From positions 248,001 through 312,000 of the forward strand of contig NZ_JAFMZM010000001.1 of the NCBI RefSeq assembly GCF_024436375.1: DNA of 64,000 nucleotides, read 5' to 3'. How positions within the stretch are numbered: position 1 is the stretch's first letter; each line of letters begins with the position of its first letter. The translations under genes and the position numbers were made by a program. Positions 53,728 to 64,000 of this stretch are shown here, one piece after another. The notes under the pieces were generated by a model. It did no database searches. It saw only the letters and a list, made by a program, of their open reading frames with translations, and had not been told where the DNA came from. The stretch is from Nocardioides astragali (GTDB lineage Bacteria > Actinomycetota > Actinomycetes > Propionibacteriales > Nocardioidaceae).

Positions 53728-54417
53728 TCACTCGGAGCCGGTCGTGCCCTCGCCGAGGTCGCTGATCATCCGATCGGCCACGACCCGCAGCTTGGTGTTG
53801 CTCGTCGAGGACAGGCGCGCGAGGAACGCGAAGGCCCGGGCCTCGTCCAGGCCGTAGCGCTGCATCACCACGCCCACTGCCTGGCCGATCCGCTGCCGCG
53901 TCTGGGCCGCCTCCTGGAGCTGGGTGATCTGCCGTGCGTACTCGAGAGCCATGGCGGCCTGGTGGGAGAACAGCTCACCCACGGCGCCCAGGTCCTCGAA
54001 AGCACCCGCCTCGAGGGCGTAGAGGTTCAGCGCCCCGTTGGAGTGTTGCGCGTCGAAGAGCCGGAGGCCGGCCTGCGCCTGGATCCCCGCCGCCACGGCA
54101 AGCGGGGCGTAACGCGGCCAGCGCCGGTCCTCGGCAAGGTGCGGCGCCGTGACGTGCACGCTCTCCACCGCTGCCTCGTAGCACGGGCCCTCCTGGAAGC
54201 GGTACTGGGCAGCGTCGACGTCGAAGATGAGGTCGTCGGTGGGCGCCACCGTCTCGAGTCGTCCGTCGGCGTGCTTGATCGTGATGCTCGCGTACGCCAC
54301 GTCCGGCAGGGCCTGCACCGCTGCCGCCGTGATGTTGGCGAGGGTCTCGTCGAGGTCCGCGGGCGTCAGCGCGTCCCTCAGCTGACGGCTCAGCTCGACG
54401 AACTCGCTCCCGGTCAT
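53728..54417 (-). CDS. GAF-ANTAR regulatory protein (first of three)
   Basis: 229 residues: a GAF sensor domain (about 15-150; DVAYASITIKHADGRLETVA, FQEGPCYEAAVESVHVTAPHL) and a C-terminal ANTAR RNA-binding domain (QTRQRIGQAVGVVMQRYGLDEARAFAFLARLSSTSN). ANTAR proteins usually prevent transcription termination by binding two-hairpin RNA. No histidine kinase is adjacent. It is followed by two more proteins of the same architecture on the same strand. Confidence 0.92.
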   Translation of the reverse strand: MTGSEFVELSRQLRDALTPADLDETLANITAAAVQALPDVAYASITIKHADGRLETVAPTDDLIFDVDAAQYRFQEGPCYEAAVESVHVTAPHLAEDRRWPRYAPLAVAAGIQAQAGLRLFDAQHSNGALNLYALEAGAFEDLGAVGELFSHQAAMALEYARQITQLQEAAQTRQRIGQAVGVVMQRYGLDEARAFAFLARLSSTSNTKLRVVADRMISDLGEGTTGSE

Positions 54418-54448
54418 GAAGTCAAGGTACCCCGAAATCGCGGGCGGC

Positions 54449-55153
54449 CTAGCGCTCGGAGTCGTGGAGCTCGATGATGACTCGGGCGAGCTTCCCGACG
54501 GGCACGCCGGCCCGCGCGGCCGACTCCTCGAGCTGCGCTCGGGCAGCGTCGACAGGGACCTGGCGCGCGGCAGCCAGGATGCCGGTGGCGGCTGAGACCA
54601 GCGCGTCCTCGCGAAGCCGCGCCGGTGCCTGCTCCGCGACCTGTCGGGTCGAGAAGGAGAGGTCGGCGTTCGCCACCGCGCCAGGGGCCCAGGCGCTGAA
54701 GACCGTGGCGAGCAGCCCGTGCTTGCCCTCGAAGGTGTTCTCGGTGCGTCCGTAGAGGTTGACGGTGCCCGTCACCCGTTCGCCCTCGAGGATCGGGAAG
54801 GTCAACGTGCTGCGCACGCCCGCGGCAGCCGTGGCCCGGGCGAAGGCACTCCAACGGGGCTCGCTGAACAGGTCGTCGGAGGTCGTGGCGATGCCGTGCT
54901 CGTCGTCCATCGCGTCCACGCAGGGCCCGCTCGTCAGGTACTGGACTCCGTCGAGTGCCGCGATCTCGTCGTCGGTGGCGACCAGGGTGAACGTGATGCC
55001 GTGCTCGTGGGCGGCGATGCTGAAGCCGACGAGGTCCGGCGCGAGCCCTCGGGCCAGCTCGGCGCTCCGTTGCAGCTGGTCGCGGATCGTGTCGTCGTCG
55101 AGGTGAGGATCCAGCTCGTCGAGTGCCTCGACCGTCTCCGGGATGGGTTCCAT
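54449..55153 (-). CDS. GAF-ANTAR regulatory protein (second of three)
   Basis: 234 residues. GAF domain with GFSIAAHEHGITFTLVATDDEIAALDGVQYL and GPCVDAMDDEHGIATTS, and a shorter ANTAR domain (REDALVSAATGILAAARQVPVDAARAQLEESAARAG). The ANTAR helices are more diverged than in its neighbours. 31 bases upstream of the first copy, so they may share a transcript. Confidence 0.87.
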   Translation of the reverse strand: MEPIPETVEALDELDPHLDDDTIRDQLQRSAELARGLAPDLVGFSIAAHEHGITFTLVATDDEIAALDGVQYLTSGPCVDAMDDEHGIATTSDDLFSEPRWSAFARATAAAGVRSTLTFPILEGERVTGTVNLYGRTENTFEGKHGLLATVFSAWAPGAVANADLSFSTRQVAEQAPARLREDALVSAATGILAAARQVPVDAARAQLEESAARAGVPVGKLARVIIELHDSER

Positions 55154-55314
55154 GGTCTGTCGCCAGTACCCGGATGTCCGATCGCGATACGCAGGCGTCG
55201 ATTCTCGGGGCGCGATTGCGCGCGGTCAGGACTCGCCCGCGGTCGGCTGATGAGCACCGGGGGCTGGGTCCCTGCAGAGAACCGAGGTTGCTGCTGCGCA
55301 GAGCCTAGGCGGCT

Positions 55315-56040
55315 TCAGCCGACTTGTCCCGAGAATCCAGAGGTCGGGACGGCTGCAGCTCCGGGCAGCCTGCCGGTGTCGACCACGTGCTGGGCGACGT
55401 GGAAGAGCTTGACGTTCTGCTGGGAGGAGAGGCGCTTCAGCACGTCGAACGCCCGGTCGGAGGAGAGGTCGAACCGCTCGCGCAGCATTCCGGTCGCCTC
55501 ACCGATGACCTGGCGACTGCGCATCGCCTGCTGGAGCTGGTCCAGCTCGAGGGACGCGGCCATGGCGACTGCTGCCTGGGCCGCGACGACCAGCCCGTCC
55601 ACCATGTCGTCGTGGTCGAACGCATCGGGCTTCTTGGCGTACAGGTTCATCGCGGCGAAGCTCTCGCCCTCGGTGAAGAGGCGGAAGCCCATGGCCGAGC
55701 GGATGGCGAGGTGCTCGGCGATGTGGGAGCCCCAGCGGGGCCAGCGCGGGTCGGTTGCCACGTCGACGACGGTCACCACGTCGGCCTTCCGCAGGGCATC
55801 CACGCAGGGGCCCTCGCCGAGCTTGTGCTGGAGCTCGTCGATCAGCCGGACGTCCTCGTGATTGGCGGCCGCGGTGTGCATGCCGTCCGGGCGGAACACC
55901 GACAGGCCGGCGAGGTCGCAGTCCTCGATCAGGTCGACGGCCGTCTGGACGACGCGTTCGAGCGTCTGCTCGGTGTCAGACTCCTCAGCGATGCCGCGCG
56001 CTGCCTCGGCCAGCTGCTGGTTGAACTCGTAGCGATCCAT
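55315..56040 (-). CDS. GAF-ANTAR regulatory protein (third of three)
   Basis: 241 residues from MDRYEFNQQLAE at 56040 (an earlier in-frame start adds six residues; GGAGGAGCC lies just before 56040). GAF domain with CDLAGLSVFRPDGMHTAAANHEDVRLID, LGEGPCVDALRKADVVTVVDVATDPRWP, and an ANTAR domain (MRSRQVIGEATGMLRERFDLSSDRAFDVLKRLSSQQN). 161 bases separate it from the second copy, enough for its own promoter or a leader hairpin. Confidence 0.92.
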   Translation of the reverse strand: MDRYEFNQQLAEAARGIAEESDTEQTLERVVQTAVDLIEDCDLAGLSVFRPDGMHTAAANHEDVRLIDELQHKLGEGPCVDALRKADVVTVVDVATDPRWPRWGSHIAEHLAIRSAMGFRLFTEGESFAAMNLYAKKPDAFDHDDMVDGLVVAAQAAVAMAASLELDQLQQAMRSRQVIGEATGMLRERFDLSSDRAFDVLKRLSSQQNVKLFHVAQHVVDTGRLPGAAAVPTSGFSGQVG

Positions 56041-56117
56041 CCCCGGCTCCTCCCTCAAGGCCCCGGCCTGATCCTAGGTCGAAAGCGGAGAGACGTACGC
56101 CGAACGACGCGGGGCGC

Positions 56118-56785
56118 TCAGCGGCCGTTGCCGAAGCAGACCACGTGGCGCTTGCCGGCCTTCCATCCGGACTCGCTGACCCGCCACCACACTAAGCGGG
56201 TGTCGGATCCCTTCAGGGTGCTCGGGCAGCGGCGCCGGGCCACGGCGTCCTGTCGATCGACGGAGTACGGGCCTTCGGCACCGTGACGAGGCCCCGGGAG
56301 ATCCACGCGTGGCGGCTCGCGCAGGAGACGACGAACAGCTTGGCGTTCCGGCACTTGCGGTCCACGCGGTCGATGTTGCCGTCGACGAACGGCGTCGTGC
56401 TGGGCAGGTTGCCCAGCTTCTCCCCGTCGAGGATGTTCACGTCGCAACGGATCCAGCGGGCGCCCAGCTCCAGCTGGGACCTCGTCGGCGTGAACCAGGA
56501 GGAGGTGTAGGCGTCGAGGTGACTCTGCGCGTGCGTCGTGCCGATCGCGTTGCGCCACGCGGGCCGGCACGTCTCGTGGGCGAATCTGTTGAGCTGCGCG
56601 TTGGGCCTGCCCCGACAAGTCGTACTTGCTGGGTGCGATCAGTCACGACATTCCCCGACCGCCGGTGCCCCGGCGAGGGGGTCACCCGCCGTCGCCCCGG
56701 GCTGGGCTGCCGCCGGAAGGGTCGCTGCTGCGGACAGCAGCGTGACAAGAGCCGTCGCGACGACGGACCACACCGATCGGGTCAT
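56118..56785 (-). pseudogene. Secreted septum-formation-domain-like protein, several frameshifts
   Basis: From ATG 56785 a signal peptide (VWSVVATALVTLLSAAATLPAAAQ) leads to VGECRD, then the frame ends. Family-like sequence resumes in a second frame (APSKYDLSGQAQ), returns to the first (NRFAHETCRPAWRNAIGTTHAQSHLDAY, SSWFTPTRSQLELGARWIRCDVNILDGEK, CRNAKLFVVSCASRHAW), and finishes in the other frame (CPSTLKGSDTRLVWW, KRHVVCFGNGR). The Cys pattern and WFTP/WIRCDV fit the septum-formation domain of actinobacterial secreted proteins. Three frame changes in one gene mean real decay or repeated sequencing errors. Confidence 0.72.
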
Positions 56786-56812
56786 GTGAGTGGCACCTTG
56801 CGCGCGCGACGT

Positions 56813-56842
56813 GACCCCGCCCGGGCTGGATCGGGCGGGGTC
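56813..56842 (-). terminator. Hairpin terminator of the small Cys-containing protein gene
   Basis: Perfect 11-bp stem GACCCCGCCCG (56813-56823) with complement 56832-56842 and an 8-base loop, 12 bases after the stop of the minus-strand gene that ends at 56855. Confidence 0.72.
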
Positions 56843-56854
56843 AGCGCAGAGGTG

Positions 56855-57094
56855 TCAGCCCTTGCGTGGTCCGAACAGGAGCCCGCGACGTGGCTTGGCC
56901 TTGGCCTCGCGCGGCTCGGGGATGGCCGGTGCCGGCCACCAGTCCACCTCGGGGTAGCCGGCGCGGTTGAAGCCCTCGCGGTAGACGAAGTTGTCTCCGC
57001 ACGAGCAGACCCACCGCTCGCCGAGCTCGTGCTCCTCGTCCGCGGACGGCGCGGCCTCGGTCTGCAGACATACGTGGATCATTGTCGGATCCAT
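56855..57094 (-). CDS. Small hypothetical protein with Cys motif
   Basis: 79 residues from ATG 57094, preceded by AAGGAGGGTG at good spacing. I do not recognise the family. Visible features are WVCSCGDNFVYREGFNRAGYP (a short Cys pair that could bind metal with the upstream MIHVCLQ Cys) and a basic C-terminus. No membrane segment. A terminator hairpin follows, which supports a real single-gene unit. Confidence 0.65.
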   Translation of the reverse strand: MDPTMIHVCLQTEAAPSADEEHELGERWVCSCGDNFVYREGFNRAGYPEVDWWPAPAIPEPREAKAKPRRGLLFGPRKG

Positions 57095-57256
57095 GGCGCA
57101 CCCTCCTTGCGTCGGCCCCGGTGGCCCCGTCGTCCCATCGTGGTCTGCCACTACGTCGAACACCATGGGCGACCGGCCGACTTCGGGGCTTCTTGATCGA
57201 ACCTCGGGTGAACCTGTCCACTTGGGCCGGGCCGGTCTGGGCCGGTTGGGCCGGTG

Positions 57257-58876
57257 TCAGATCCAGCGCTGGAACCAGATACGGGCGTCCCACTCCGACT
57301 TGGTCAGGAGCTCGTCGGTCCAGATGGGCCAGAACCACGCGAAGGCGACGAGGGCAAGGACCGTGTAGCTCCCGGCGACGACCACCCCGAACGTGCGACG
57401 CCGCGTCGGCACGTCGGAGGCGCCGATCAGGTGCCCCATGGCCAGGGCGACGGAGAGCACCATGAAGGGGAGGGAGGTGATGGCGTAGAAGAAGAAGATC
57501 GGCCGGTCGTCGTGGAGGAACCACGGCAGCCAGGTGCTGGCCAGGCCCACCACGGCGACGCCGTGCCTCCAGTCGCGGGCGCCGACCCACAGCAGCAGCG
57601 AGGCGACCATCGCCAGGCATCCGCCCCACCAGACGACCGGGTTCCCGATCAGCAGGACCTGCCGGATGCACGTCGACCCGCTCGGGGCCTCGCACCCCTG
57701 CGACCCCGGCTGGATGTCGGTCTGGGCGTCCACCCCCACCGGTCGGCCCATCACCAGCCAGGTCGACGGCTTGGAGGCGTAGACGTGGGTGGAGTCATTG
57801 AGGAAGTGGCTGTGGAAGGTGAAGACGTCCTGGTGGTAGGACCAGAGCGACCGCAACGACTGGGCGACCTCGCCGAGGCCGTCGGCATCGGGCTCACCGG
57901 GGACGCAGTCCGCGCTCGGCGGTGAGGGACATTGCGCGGTCGGCCACGCCTCGCCCCCGCCGTACGTCGTGTACTGGGTGTTGCTGAAGGCGACCTCGTA
58001 GGCGTCGGCGTGCATCAGCCAGCCGGTCCAGCTGGCGACGTAGGTGACCAGTGCGACCCCGACCAGGGCGAGGAACGCGGGGATGCCGTCGAGGACGATC
58101 GAGCGCAGCAGCGGCCGGCGCTGCCCGAACGCGCGCCGGGCGCCGGCGCTCCACAGCCACACCAGCAACCCGAAGACGGCGAGCGTGTAGAGCGCCGACC
58201 ACTTCGTGCCGCACGCGAGGCCGAAGCTCACCCCGCCCGCCAACAGCCACGGACGCCACCAGCCGAGCCATCGCGAGTGCTCTTCGCCGGACGCGAGACG
58301 GTCGCGCAGCCACTGGCGGTCGGCGACCACGCAGTGGACCCCGCAGAGGAGGAAGAAGGCCAGGAAGATGTCCAGCAGGGCCAGCCGCGAGAGCACCAGC
58401 TGCAGGCCGTCGACCGAGAGCAGCAGTCCGGCGACGAGGCCCAGGACCGTCGACCCGGTCACCCGCCGGACGAACCGGCACATCAGCAGCACCATCAGCG
58501 CGCCGACGATGGCAGACGCCATCCGCCAGCCGGCGGGATCCATGCCGAAGACCTTGATGCCGCCCGCGATCAGCCACTTGCCCACCTCGGGGTGGACGAT
58601 CATCGAGGGACCGTCCTGCCACAGGCCCATGACGTTGCCGTTGAGGATGGTCTTGTCGGCGTCCTCGACGTAGCCACGCACGTAGCCGAAGTTGAGCAGC
58701 GACCAGGCGTCCTTGGCGTAGTAGGTCTCGTCGAACGAGAACTGGTGGGGGGTGCCGAGGTGCCACCGCCGCAGGAAGAAGGCCAGGCTCGCGAGGCAGA
58801 TCGCGCCGACCCAGCCGAGGACGGGATCCTCCGACTGCCAGCGCGGACGATTCCGCTCGGCGGCACTCGGGGTCAC
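57257..58876 (-). CDS. pmt: Dolichyl/polyprenyl-phosphate-mannose--protein mannosyltransferase
   Basis: 539 residues from GTG 58876; the open frame extends farther upstream but overlaps the divergent rsmI start and has no similarity. GT39 family: first membrane segment, then FSFDETYYAKDAWSLL with the Asp-Glu active site, GNVMGLWQDGPSMIVHPEVGKW, about ten further membrane segments, and the C-terminal WLPWFLHDDRPIFFFYAITSLPFMVL. It transfers mannose from the lipid carrier to secreted proteins outside the membrane. Divergent from rsmI, the usual actinobacterial arrangement. Confidence 0.93.
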   Translation of the reverse strand: MTPSAAERNRPRWQSEDPVLGWVGAICLASLAFFLRRWHLGTPHQFSFDETYYAKDAWSLLNFGYVRGYVEDADKTILNGNVMGLWQDGPSMIVHPEVGKWLIAGGIKVFGMDPAGWRMASAIVGALMVLLMCRFVRRVTGSTVLGLVAGLLLSVDGLQLVLSRLALLDIFLAFFLLCGVHCVVADRQWLRDRLASGEEHSRWLGWWRPWLLAGGVSFGLACGTKWSALYTLAVFGLLVWLWSAGARRAFGQRRPLLRSIVLDGIPAFLALVGVALVTYVASWTGWLMHADAYEVAFSNTQYTTYGGGEAWPTAQCPSPPSADCVPGEPDADGLGEVAQSLRSLWSYHQDVFTFHSHFLNDSTHVYASKPSTWLVMGRPVGVDAQTDIQPGSQGCEAPSGSTCIRQVLLIGNPVVWWGGCLAMVASLLLWVGARDWRHGVAVVGLASTWLPWFLHDDRPIFFFYAITSLPFMVLSVALAMGHLIGASDVPTRRRTFGVVVAGSYTVLALVAFAWFWPIWTDELLTKSEWDARIWFQRWI

Positions 58877-58958
58877 GACCGGAACTCTAACCAGAGCCCG
58901 GAGCCGCGTCGGGCACGCGCGCGTGGCCCGGGCGACGCCGCCTGCCATGATCGACCCC

Positions 58959-59789
58959 ATGGCTGGCGTCCTGGTCCTTGCGGGCACCCCGATCGGCCAG
59001 GCCGGTGACGCTCCGCCCCGGCTGGCCGCCGAGCTCTCCGGTGCCGACGTGGTCGCCGCGGAGGACACCCGCCGGCTCAAGCGGCTCTGCACCGACCTCG
59101 ACATCACGCTGTCGGGGCGGGTGGTCTCCTACTTCGAGGGCAACGAGCGGGCCCGCACGCCCGCGCTGCTGGAGGCTCTGCTCGCCGGCGACCGGGTGGT
59201 GCTGGTCACCGACGCCGGGATGCCGAGCGTCTCCGACCCCGGCTACCGGCTGGTGGCCGCCGCGGTCGAGCACGACGTACGCGTGACCGCGGTCCCCGGA
59301 CCCAGCGCCGTCCTCACCGCCCTCGCCGTCAGTGGCCTGCCGGTCGACCGGTTCTGCTTCGAGGGCTTCCTGCCGCGCAAGGCCGGTGAGCGCGCCCGCC
59401 GCCTCGCGGCCCTCGCCGCGGAGGAGCGGACCATGGTCTTCTTCGAGGCGCCCCACCGCACCGCGGATGCCCTCGCGGCGATGGCGGAGGCGCTGGGGGA
59501 GGACCGCGCGGCCGCGGTGTGCCGCGAGCTCACCAAGACCCACGAGGAGGTGCGCCGCGGCCCGCTCGCCGAGCTCGTCACGTGGGCCGGCGAGGGCGTA
59601 CGCGGAGAGGTGACCATCGTCGTCGAGGGCTCGGCCGGCGCGCCCGCCGTGGACACCGACCCGGGCTCGCTGCGTACGGCCGTGGCCGGGCTCGAGGCAT
59701 CGGGCTCCACGCGCAAGGAGGCGATCGCGGAGGTCGCCCGGCGTGCTGGACTGCCCAAGCGGGAGGTGTACGACGTTGTCCACCGCTGA
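58959..59789 (+). CDS. rsmI: 16S rRNA (cytidine1402-2'-O)-methyltransferase RsmI
   Basis: 276 residues from MAGVLVLAGTPIG at 58959; an ATG 12 bases earlier is an alternative. Tetrapyrrole-methylase fold with VVAAEDTRRLKRL, SYFEGNERAR, VTDAGMPSVSDPGYRLV (SAM-binding Pro loop) and the AVPGPSAVLTALAVSGLP block; PHRTADALAAMAEALG follows. It methylates C1402 of 16S rRNA. The 3' end overlaps the tatD start by 14 bases. Confidence 0.95.
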   Translation: MAGVLVLAGTPIGQAGDAPPRLAAELSGADVVAAEDTRRLKRLCTDLDITLSGRVVSYFEGNERARTPALLEALLAGDRVVLVTDAGMPSVSDPGYRLVAAAVEHDVRVTAVPGPSAVLTALAVSGLPVDRFCFEGFLPRKAGERARRLAALAAEERTMVFFEAPHRTADALAAMAEALGEDRAAAVCRELTKTHEEVRRGPLAELVTWAGEGVRGEVTIVVEGSAGAPAVDTDPGSLRTAVAGLEASGSTRKEAIAEVARRAGLPKREVYDVVHR

Positions 59790-60696
59790 GGACCCGGCGG
59801 GCCCGACCCGCAGCCGGGCGGCGACCGAGGAGAGGACCGGCGCCCGCCGCGACCGCGAACGACCGCCGGCGCCGGAGCCGCTCCCGCACCCGGTCGTGGA
59901 CAGCCACTGCCACCTCGACATCGCCGACGGCGACTGGCTCTCCACCGAGGACGCGCTGTCCGCCGCCGCTGCGGTCGGGGTGCCGCGGATCGTCCAGATC
60001 GGCTGCGACCTGCCCGGTGCCCGCTGGGCCGTGGCCGCCGCGGCCGAGCACGACGCGCTGGTCGCCGGTGTCGCGCTGCACCCCAACGAGGCGCCGCGGC
60101 TCGCTGCCTCGGGCGACCTCGAGGCCGCGCTGGAGGAGATCGAGCGGCTCGCCACCGCGCACGACAAGGTCCGCGCGATCGGCGAGACCGGCCTCGACCG
60201 CTTCAGACATGCACAGAGTCGGACGGGGGAGGGGGGCTGGGCCGCGCAGGAGGAGAGCTTCCGCCGCCACATCGACCTGGCCAAGCGGCTGGACCGGACG
60301 CTGGTCGTCCACGACCGCGACGCCCACGACGACGTGCTGCGTGTCATCGACGAGGAAGGGGCGCCCGAGCGCTGGGTGATGCACTGCTTCTCCGGCGACG
60401 ACGACTTCGCCCGGCGGTGCCTCGACCGAGGCGCCCACCTCAGCTTCGCCGGGACGGTCACGTTCAAGAACGCCGCGCCCCTGCGCAACGCGCTCGCCGT
60501 CACGCCCCGCGACCGGATCCTGGTCGAGACCGACGCGCCCTTCCTCACCCCGACGCCCTACCGCGGCCGCCCCAACGCGTCCTACCTCGTGCCGCTGACG
60601 ATGAGGGCGATGGCGGAGGTGCTGCAGGCCGACCTGGAGGAGCTCTGCCGGGCCGTGGACGCCAACACCGAGGCCGCCTTCGGGGGCTCCTGGTAG
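59776..60696 (+). CDS. tatD: TatD-family metal-dependent deoxyribonuclease
   Basis: 306 residues from the TTG at 59776 inside the rsmI end (start uncertain; the first 45 residues are a variable, charged tail). Metal ligands are visible in DSHCHLD (HxH), GETGLD (Glu), VVHDRDAHDD, MHCFSGD (His) and VETDAPFLTP (Asp). It probably acts in DNA repair or degradation. The order rsmI-tatD-rpf-rsmA-ispE is widely conserved in actinobacteria. Confidence 0.93.
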   Translation: MSTAEDPAGPTRSRAATEERTGARRDRERPPAPEPLPHPVVDSHCHLDIADGDWLSTEDALSAAAAVGVPRIVQIGCDLPGARWAVAAAAEHDALVAGVALHPNEAPRLAASGDLEAALEEIERLATAHDKVRAIGETGLDRFRHAQSRTGEGGWAAQEESFRRHIDLAKRLDRTLVVHDRDAHDDVLRVIDEEGAPERWVMHCFSGDDDFARRCLDRGAHLSFAGTVTFKNAAPLRNALAVTPRDRILVETDAPFLTPTPYRGRPNASYLVPLTMRAMAEVLQADLEELCRAVDANTEAAFGGSW

Positions 60697-62148
<1,452 letters not shown>

Positions 62149-62194
62149 CGCACAGCCGTCACGAGGCCACGAAGTGCCCTACTAGGCTCATCAC

Positions 62195-63121
62195 ATGACC
62201 ACGTCCCCGGCCGGCCCGAGGCTCCTCGGGCCGGCCGAGGTGCGTGCGCTGGCGGCCGAGCTCGACCTGAGACCGACCAAGCAGCGTGGGCAGAACTTCG
62301 TCATCGACGCCAACACCGTGCGCCGGATCGTGCGCGAGTCGGGCGTCACCGCCGACGACGTCGTGGTCGAGGTCGGACCGGGCCTCGGCTCGCTGACGCT
62401 GGCCCTCCTCGAGGTCGCCGGACGCGTCATCGCGATCGAGGTCGACCCCCTCCTCGCCGAGCGGCTGCCCGCCACCATCGCGGCGTACGCACCGGGACAG
62501 GTCGACCGCTTCGACGTGGTGCTGGCCGACGCCATGCGCGTCGAGTCGGTGCCGGGCCCTGCCCCGACCGCCCTGGTGGCCAACCTCCCCTACAACGTCT
62601 CCGTGCCGGTGCTCATCCACCTGCTGACCCTGCTGCCCTCGCTCGAGCGCGGGCTGGTCATGGTGCAGGCCGAGGTCGCCGACCGACTCGCGGCCGGGCC
62701 GGGGTCGAAGACCTACGGCGTGCCCAGCGTGAAGGCCGCGTGGTTCGCCGACGTACGCCGAGCCGGCTCGATCGGCCGCAACGTCTTCTGGCCGGCGCCC
62801 AACGTCGACTCCGGCCTCGTCGCCTGGACCCGACGCGAGCCGCCGCAGACCACGGCCAGTCGCCAGGAGGTCTTCGCCGTCGTTGATGCCGCCTTCGCCC
62901 AGCGGCGCAAGCAGGTCCGCGCCGCGCTGCGCGGTCTGGCCGGATCGGCCGACATCGCCACCGCCGCCTTGGAGCACGCTGGGGTCGACCCCACTGCCCG
63001 CGGCGAGGTGCTGACCGTCGAGGACTTCGCCCGGATCGCCGAGGGTCTCGCCGCACAGGACGTCCCGCCGTCGGTCGAGGAGGTCGTGCAGCGACCGTCA
63101 CGAGACCCGGACCCCGCATGA
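62195..63121 (+). CDS. rsmA: 16S rRNA (adenine1518/1519-N6)-dimethyltransferase RsmA (KsgA)
   Basis: 308 residues. [21 protein letters not shown] at the N-terminus, SAM-binding [19 protein letters not shown], acidic loop [18 protein letters not shown], and the NLPYNV catalytic motif are clear. It dimethylates two adjacent adenines at the 3' end of 16S rRNA. Its stop overlaps the ispE start by 4 bases. Confidence 0.96.
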   Translation: MTTSPAGPRLLGPAEVRALAAELDLRPTKQRGQNFVIDANTVRRIVRESGVTADDVVVEVGPGLGSLTLALLEVAGRVIAIEVDPLLAERLPATIAAYAPGQVDRFDVVLADAMRVESVPGPAPTALVANLPYNVSVPVLIHLLTLLPSLERGLVMVQAEVADRLAAGPGSKTYGVPSVKAAWFADVRRAGSIGRNVFWPAPNVDSGLVAWTRREPPQTTASRQEVFAVVDAAFAQRRKQVRAALRGLAGSADIATAALEHAGVDPTARGEVLTVEDFARIAEGLAAQDVPPSVEEVVQRPSRDPDPA

Positions 63122-64000
63122 GCATCACGGTCCGGGCGGCCGCGAAGATCAACCTCCACCTCGGGGTCGGCCGCGTCCGCGAGGACGGCTTCCACCCGCT
63201 CGACACCGTCTACCAGGCCGTCTCGCTCTACGACGACGTCACGGTGTCGCAGGGCACCGAGGAGTCCGTCTCGGTGTCGGGCTCGTCCTCGATCGACGTC
63301 CGCGACGTGCCCACCGACACCTCCAACATCGCGATGCGCGCGCTGGCCGAGGTGCCCTGCTCCTCGCGGCACGTCGTCCGCATCGACAAGGCCATCCCGG
63401 TCGCGGGCGGCATGGCGGGCGGGTCCGCCGATGCGGCGGCGGCACTGCTGGCGCACGACCGGCTGCACGGCCTCGCCCAGCCCGACGCCGTGCTCCTCGA
63501 GCAGGCGGCCCGGCTCGGGAGCGACGTACCGTTCTCCCTCGTCGGCGGTACGGCGCGGGGCCGGGGCCGTGGCGAGGTCGTGGAGCCGATCGCGGACGAG
63601 GGTGCCTGGTGGTGGGTCGTCGTGCCCTCCGGCGTCGGCCTGTCGACCCCGGACGTCTACCGCCACTTCGACCGTCTTTTCCCCGATGCGCCGCCGCAGC
63701 CCGACGAGCCCACTGAGCTGCTCGCCGCACTGGCGAGCCGTGAACCGCTCCGGCTCGCCCGCGCGCTGCACAACGACCTCCAGGAGCCAGCGGTCGACCT
63801 GCGTCCCGAGCTCGGCGTCCTCATCGCCCTGGGCGAGGTCGAGGGCGCGCTGCGCGGGCTGGTCAGCGGCTCCGGCCCGACCGTTGTCTTCCTCTGCGAG
63901 TCGGCGGACGGCGCCCGGGCGACCGCGGCCGGCCTCGCGGGAGCAGGACACGACGTCGTCCTCACCGCCACCGGCCCTGTCGCCGGCGCACACGTGGTGT
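63118..64000 (+). CDS. ispE: 4-diphosphocytidyl-2-C-methyl-D-erythritol kinase IspE (3' end outside window)
   Basis: At least 294 residues, running off the window. GHMP kinase start [34 protein letters not shown] loop [19 protein letters not shown], and [16 protein letters not shown] toward the C-terminus are present. It phosphorylates CDP-methylerythritol in the non-mevalonate isoprenoid route. ATGA overlap with rsmA. The C-terminal residues are missing from the window only because of its edge. Confidence 0.95.
   Translation, partial: MSITVRAAAKINLHLGVGRVREDGFHPLDTVYQAVSLYDDVTVSQGTEESVSVSGSSSIDVRDVPTDTSNIAMRALAEVPCSSRHVVRIDKAIPVAGGMAGGSADAAAALLAHDRLHGLAQPDAVLLEQAARLGSDVPFSLVGGTARGRGRGEVVEPIADEGAWWWVVVPSGVGLSTPDVYRHFDRLFPDAPPQPDEPTELLAALASREPLRLARALHNDLQEPAVDLRPELGVLIALGEVEGALRGLVSGSGPTVVFLCESADGARATAAGLAGAGHDVVLTATGPVAGAHVV

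Overview
The window is a high-G+C actinobacterial chromosome segment. Gene order and protein types fit Nocardioidaceae (Nocardioides-like), by inference from recognisable synteny blocks: galU-glp(moeA)-moaC-mog-rimJ-glpR/sepX at the left end and pmt/rsmI-tatD-rpf-rsmA-ispE at the right end.

Layout. (1) 1-4666: core genes for UDP-glucose and molybdenum cofactor synthesis, the division-associated membrane protein GlpR/SepX, and an intact tRNA-Ala(CGC) with a strong terminator. (2) 4667-36859: a region I interpret as a genomic island inserted at that tRNA. It starts with a tyrosine integrase (frameshifted) and a small excisionase-like protein, and it ends at a degenerate 38-bp copy of the tRNA 3' half (36822-36859, 36 of 38 bases identical). 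Its cargo is two unknown proteins in visibly lower-G+C DNA (6332-8421); a small redox cluster with a CGNR regulator and a 30-bp near-palindromic operator (8682-11926, partly decayed); an eight-gene, translationally coupled minus-strand operon with three fumarate-reductase-type flavoproteins (11999-20409); regulators (IclR, a tandem-fused TetR); a ribose-type ABC importer; and a complete meta-cleavage module with two HsaA-like flavin monooxygenases, a flavin reductase fused to an IclR-like domain, an extradiol dioxygenase, a C-C hydrolase, and the hydratase/acetaldehyde dehydrogenase/aldolase trio. (3) 36949-51806: a ROK kinase, a GntR regulator and a divergent, apparently complete myo-inositol catabolic operon carrying its own ABC importer. 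(4) 51821-57094: a reductase that seems to have lost its ferredoxin domain, glutaminase, three consecutive GAF-ANTAR proteins, a broken septum-formation-like gene and a small Cys-containing protein. (5) 57257-64000: protein mannosyltransferase, RsmI, TatD, an Rpf-type resuscitation factor, RsmA and the start of IspE.

How the genes may work together: in the island, ring dehydrogenation by the flavoproteins could make a phenol, which the HsaA-like oxygenases and their reductase would hydroxylate to a catechol. That would be opened by the dioxygenase, cut by the hydrolase, and drained to pyruvate and an acyl-CoA. The growth substrate cannot be read from the sequence. In the inositol block, the GntR protein probably represses the operon through TGTC/GACA repeats over the promoter.

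Caution: several genes (integrase, DUF1348-like, MarR-like, MFS, septum-formation-like) are broken by single-base frameshifts. Some of these could be sequencing or assembly errors rather than real decay.
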